From positions 206,322 to 270,321 of the forward strand of contig NZ_LMEX01000002.1 of NCBI RefSeq assembly GCF_001426645.1: DNA of 64,000 bases. Reading direction: 5' to 3'. Position 1 is the first letter of the stretch. Each line of letters begins with the position of its first letter. Under the pieces are notes generated by a model. It made no database searches and was not told the DNA's origin. It saw only the letters and a list, made by a program, of their open reading frames with translations. This DNA is from Rhodanobacter sp. Root480 (GTDB lineage Bacteria > Pseudomonadota > Gammaproteobacteria > Xanthomonadales > Rhodanobacteraceae). This document shows positions 62,645 to 64,000 of the stretch, piece by piece. The position numbers and the translations under genes were made by a program.

Positions 62645-62688
62645 CGCGCGCACCGCGCGCTTTTGCCGCGCCGGCGCAGGGCGGAAGG

Positions 62689-62702
62689 TTGACCACGATC
62701 AA
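62689..62702. promoter_or_regulatory. FNR/Dnr-like box upstream of the SDR-usp genes
   Basis: TTGAC-CACG-ATCAA. Its centre is 64.5 nt upstream of the SDR ATG, placing a -41.5-type start ~23 nt before the ATG. It is 123 nt from the nnrS start, too far for class II activation there. Confidence 0.82.
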
Positions 62703-62759
62703 CACCCACTCGCGCGATCGGGGTCAGGCTGTACCTGACATCCACATGGAGACACGACC

Positions 62760-63521
62760 ATGGGCAGACTGAGCGGCAAGGTGGCGCTGGTGACAGGCGG
62801 CGCATTGGGCATCGGCGCGGCATGCGTGACACGGATGATCGAGGCCGGTGCGAAAGTGGCCATCGTCGACCTGCACGACGACGCAGGGCAGGCGCTGGCC
62901 GCGCAGCACGGCGGCAACGCACGCTATTTCCACGCCGACGTATCCAGCGAGGCCCAGGTGGCCGCGGCGATCGCCGGCACGGTGGAGGCGTTTGGACGTC
63001 TGGACGTACTGGTCAACAACGCCGGTATTGCCGGGGCGAACAAGCCCACGCACGAACTTACCGAAGCCGAATGGGACCGCGTGCAGGCGATCAACGTGAA
63101 GGGCGTGTTCTTCGCCACCAAGCACGCGATCGCGCCGCTGCGCGCGGCCGGTGGCGGCAGCATCATCAACCTGTCGTCGATCTACGGCCTGGTCGGCGCG
63201 GCGGATTCACCGCCCTACCATGCGTCCAAGGGTGCGGTGCGGCTGATGAGCAAGACCGACGCCATGCTGTACGCGGCCGACAGGATCCGCGTCAATTCCA
63301 TCCACCCCGGTTTCATCTGGACACCGATGGTGGAACAGCACATCGCCTCAATGGGCGGCGACCCCGTGCAGCATCGCCACGAAGTCGGCGCCCTGCATCC
63401 GCTGGGCCACATGGGCGACGCGGACGACATCGCCTGGGGCGTGGTCTATCTCGCCTCCGACGAATCGAAATTCGTGACCGGCAGCGAGCTGGTCATCGAT
63501 GGTGGCTACACCTGCCACTGA
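62760..63521 (+). CDS. Short-chain dehydrogenase/reductase (SDR family)
   Basis: 253 residues, classical SDR. Cofactor site LVTGGALGIGAACVTRMIEA with VDLHDD after beta-2 (Asp suggests NAD preference), NNAG motif in LVNNAGIAGANKPTH, catalytic Ser in IINLSSIYGLVG and YxxxK in PYHASKGAVRLMSK. C-terminus ASDESKFVTGSELVIDGGYT is standard. GGAG precedes the ATG. It resembles cyclopentanol/3-alpha-hydroxysteroid-type SDRs; substrate unknown. FNR/Dnr-like box upstream suggests oxygen-limited induction. Confidence 0.9.
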   Translation: MGRLSGKVALVTGGALGIGAACVTRMIEAGAKVAIVDLHDDAGQALAAQHGGNARYFHADVSSEAQVAAAIAGTVEAFGRLDVLVNNAGIAGANKPTHELTEAEWDRVQAINVKGVFFATKHAIAPLRAAGGGSIINLSSIYGLVGAADSPPYHASKGAVRLMSKTDAMLYAADRIRVNSIHPGFIWTPMVEQHIASMGGDPVQHRHEVGALHPLGHMGDADDIAWGVVYLASDESKFVTGSELVIDGGYTCH

Positions 63522-63547
63522 TTTGCCCCGACATAGAGGAGTTCGCC

Positions 63548-63982
63548 ATGTTCAAGCGCATCCTGCTACCCATCGACGGTTCCGAGCTGTCGCTGCGCGC
63601 CGTCGACCTCGGCGTGGGGCTGGCCGCCAAAGTCGGCGCCAGCGTGTACGCATTCCATGTGATCGCCCCGTTGCCCGCCTCCGCCTACGCGGTGGAATTC
63701 ATCCAGGTCGATCCCGAGTACACCATCGAGGCCAGCGCCGCCGCCGAAAGCTACCTGGCCGAGGTGCACCAGCGCGCCGAAGCCGCCGGCGTCCACTGCG
63801 ACAGCAGCTACCAGACCGACGCACGCCCCTACTCCGCCATCGTGGAAGTGGCGCGCAAGCAGCACTGCGACCTGATCGTGATGGCCTCGCACGGCTGGCG
63901 CGGCTTCGACCGGCTGCTGCTGGGCAGCGAGACGCACAAGGTGATCCTCAACGGCGACGTGCCGGTGCTGGTTTGCCGCTGA
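63548..63982 (+). CDS. Universal stress protein, UspA family
   Basis: 144 residues, single Usp domain: MFKRILLPIDGSELSLRAVD at the N-terminus and the ATP-binding loop VMASHGWRGFDRLLLGSETH (G-2x-G-9x-G type) near the end. 26 bp after the SDR with a GAGGAG ribosome site, so co-transcribed. Usp proteins under Anr/FNR control support anaerobic survival in pseudomonads; by analogy this pair may belong to the same low-oxygen programme. Confidence 0.92.
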   Translation: MFKRILLPIDGSELSLRAVDLGVGLAAKVGASVYAFHVIAPLPASAYAVEFIQVDPEYTIEASAAAESYLAEVHQRAEAAGVHCDSSYQTDARPYSAIVEVARKQHCDLIVMASHGWRGFDRLLLGSETHKVILNGDVPVLVCR

Positions 63983-64000
63983 GCACGGCCCGCAGACCGC

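Overview
The window is one contiguous piece of a high-GC gammaproteobacterial chromosome. The rpoN-hpf-hprK-rapZ-EIIA-ptsH-ptsI order, the lpt/kds cluster and the TGTAGGAGCG palindromes fit Xanthomonadales. A denitrification locus with an AniA-type nirK fused to cytochrome c points more narrowly to Rhodanobacteraceae (Rhodanobacter-like). The lineage is inferred from gene content and order; no search was run. Coding density is high. Most long ORFs opposite the listed genes are antisense shadows.

Layout. 1-5.9 kb: AI-2E-type permease and DUF2066 protein (minus), divergent purM-purN and a DUF3108 protein, then murA-ibaG. 6.0-16.3 kb: one long plus-strand cluster, kdsD-kdsC-lptC-lptA-lptB-rpoN-hpf-hprK-rapZ-EIIA-ptsH-ptsI, joining LPS/Kdo supply and export to sigma-54 and a regulatory PTS; ptsN is not in its usual place. 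16.3-22.3 kb: a giant Ig-like repeat autotransporter on the opposite strand, bracketed by a 36-bp exact direct repeat of the 3' end of ptsI, which suggests an insertion. 22.5-31.8 kb: yeiE/yeiH-like divergent pair, tsaB, creD, a secreted glycoside hydrolase, an ABC-F ATPase and a type I signal peptidase. 31.8-34.96 kb: esterase remnant, DODA-type dioxygenase, DoxX, F420-reductase-like protein and a divergent LysR regulator. 34.96-35.6 kb: a gene-free composite of repeats.

35.6-43.3 kb: PQQ-type sugar dehydrogenase with a DUF2231 membrane partner, an RcnR/DmeR-type repressor with its operator and the DmeF Co/Ni exporter, a DedA-rhodanese fusion, pirin, and a divergent DNA-repair pair (YoaA helicase and pyrimidine-dimer glycosylase). 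43.4-53.2 kb: TPR lipoprotein with PBP1b, an epimerase, a membrane TPR protein, relA, a glutaredoxin-like protein and sdaA. 53.3-57.9 kb: a Fur-box-preceded operon of TonB siderophore receptor, DUF3649, PepSY and DUF3325 proteins for iron uptake.

58.1-64.0 kb: denitrification. nirK-nirV-sco and nnrS on the minus strand, an SDR and a universal stress protein on the plus strand. Three FNR/Dnr-like boxes (TTGAC-N4-GTCAA type) lie upstream of nirK, nnrS and the SDR at nearly identical distances (62-66 nt) from the start codons, so the three transcripts probably form one anaerobic/NO-responsive regulon.
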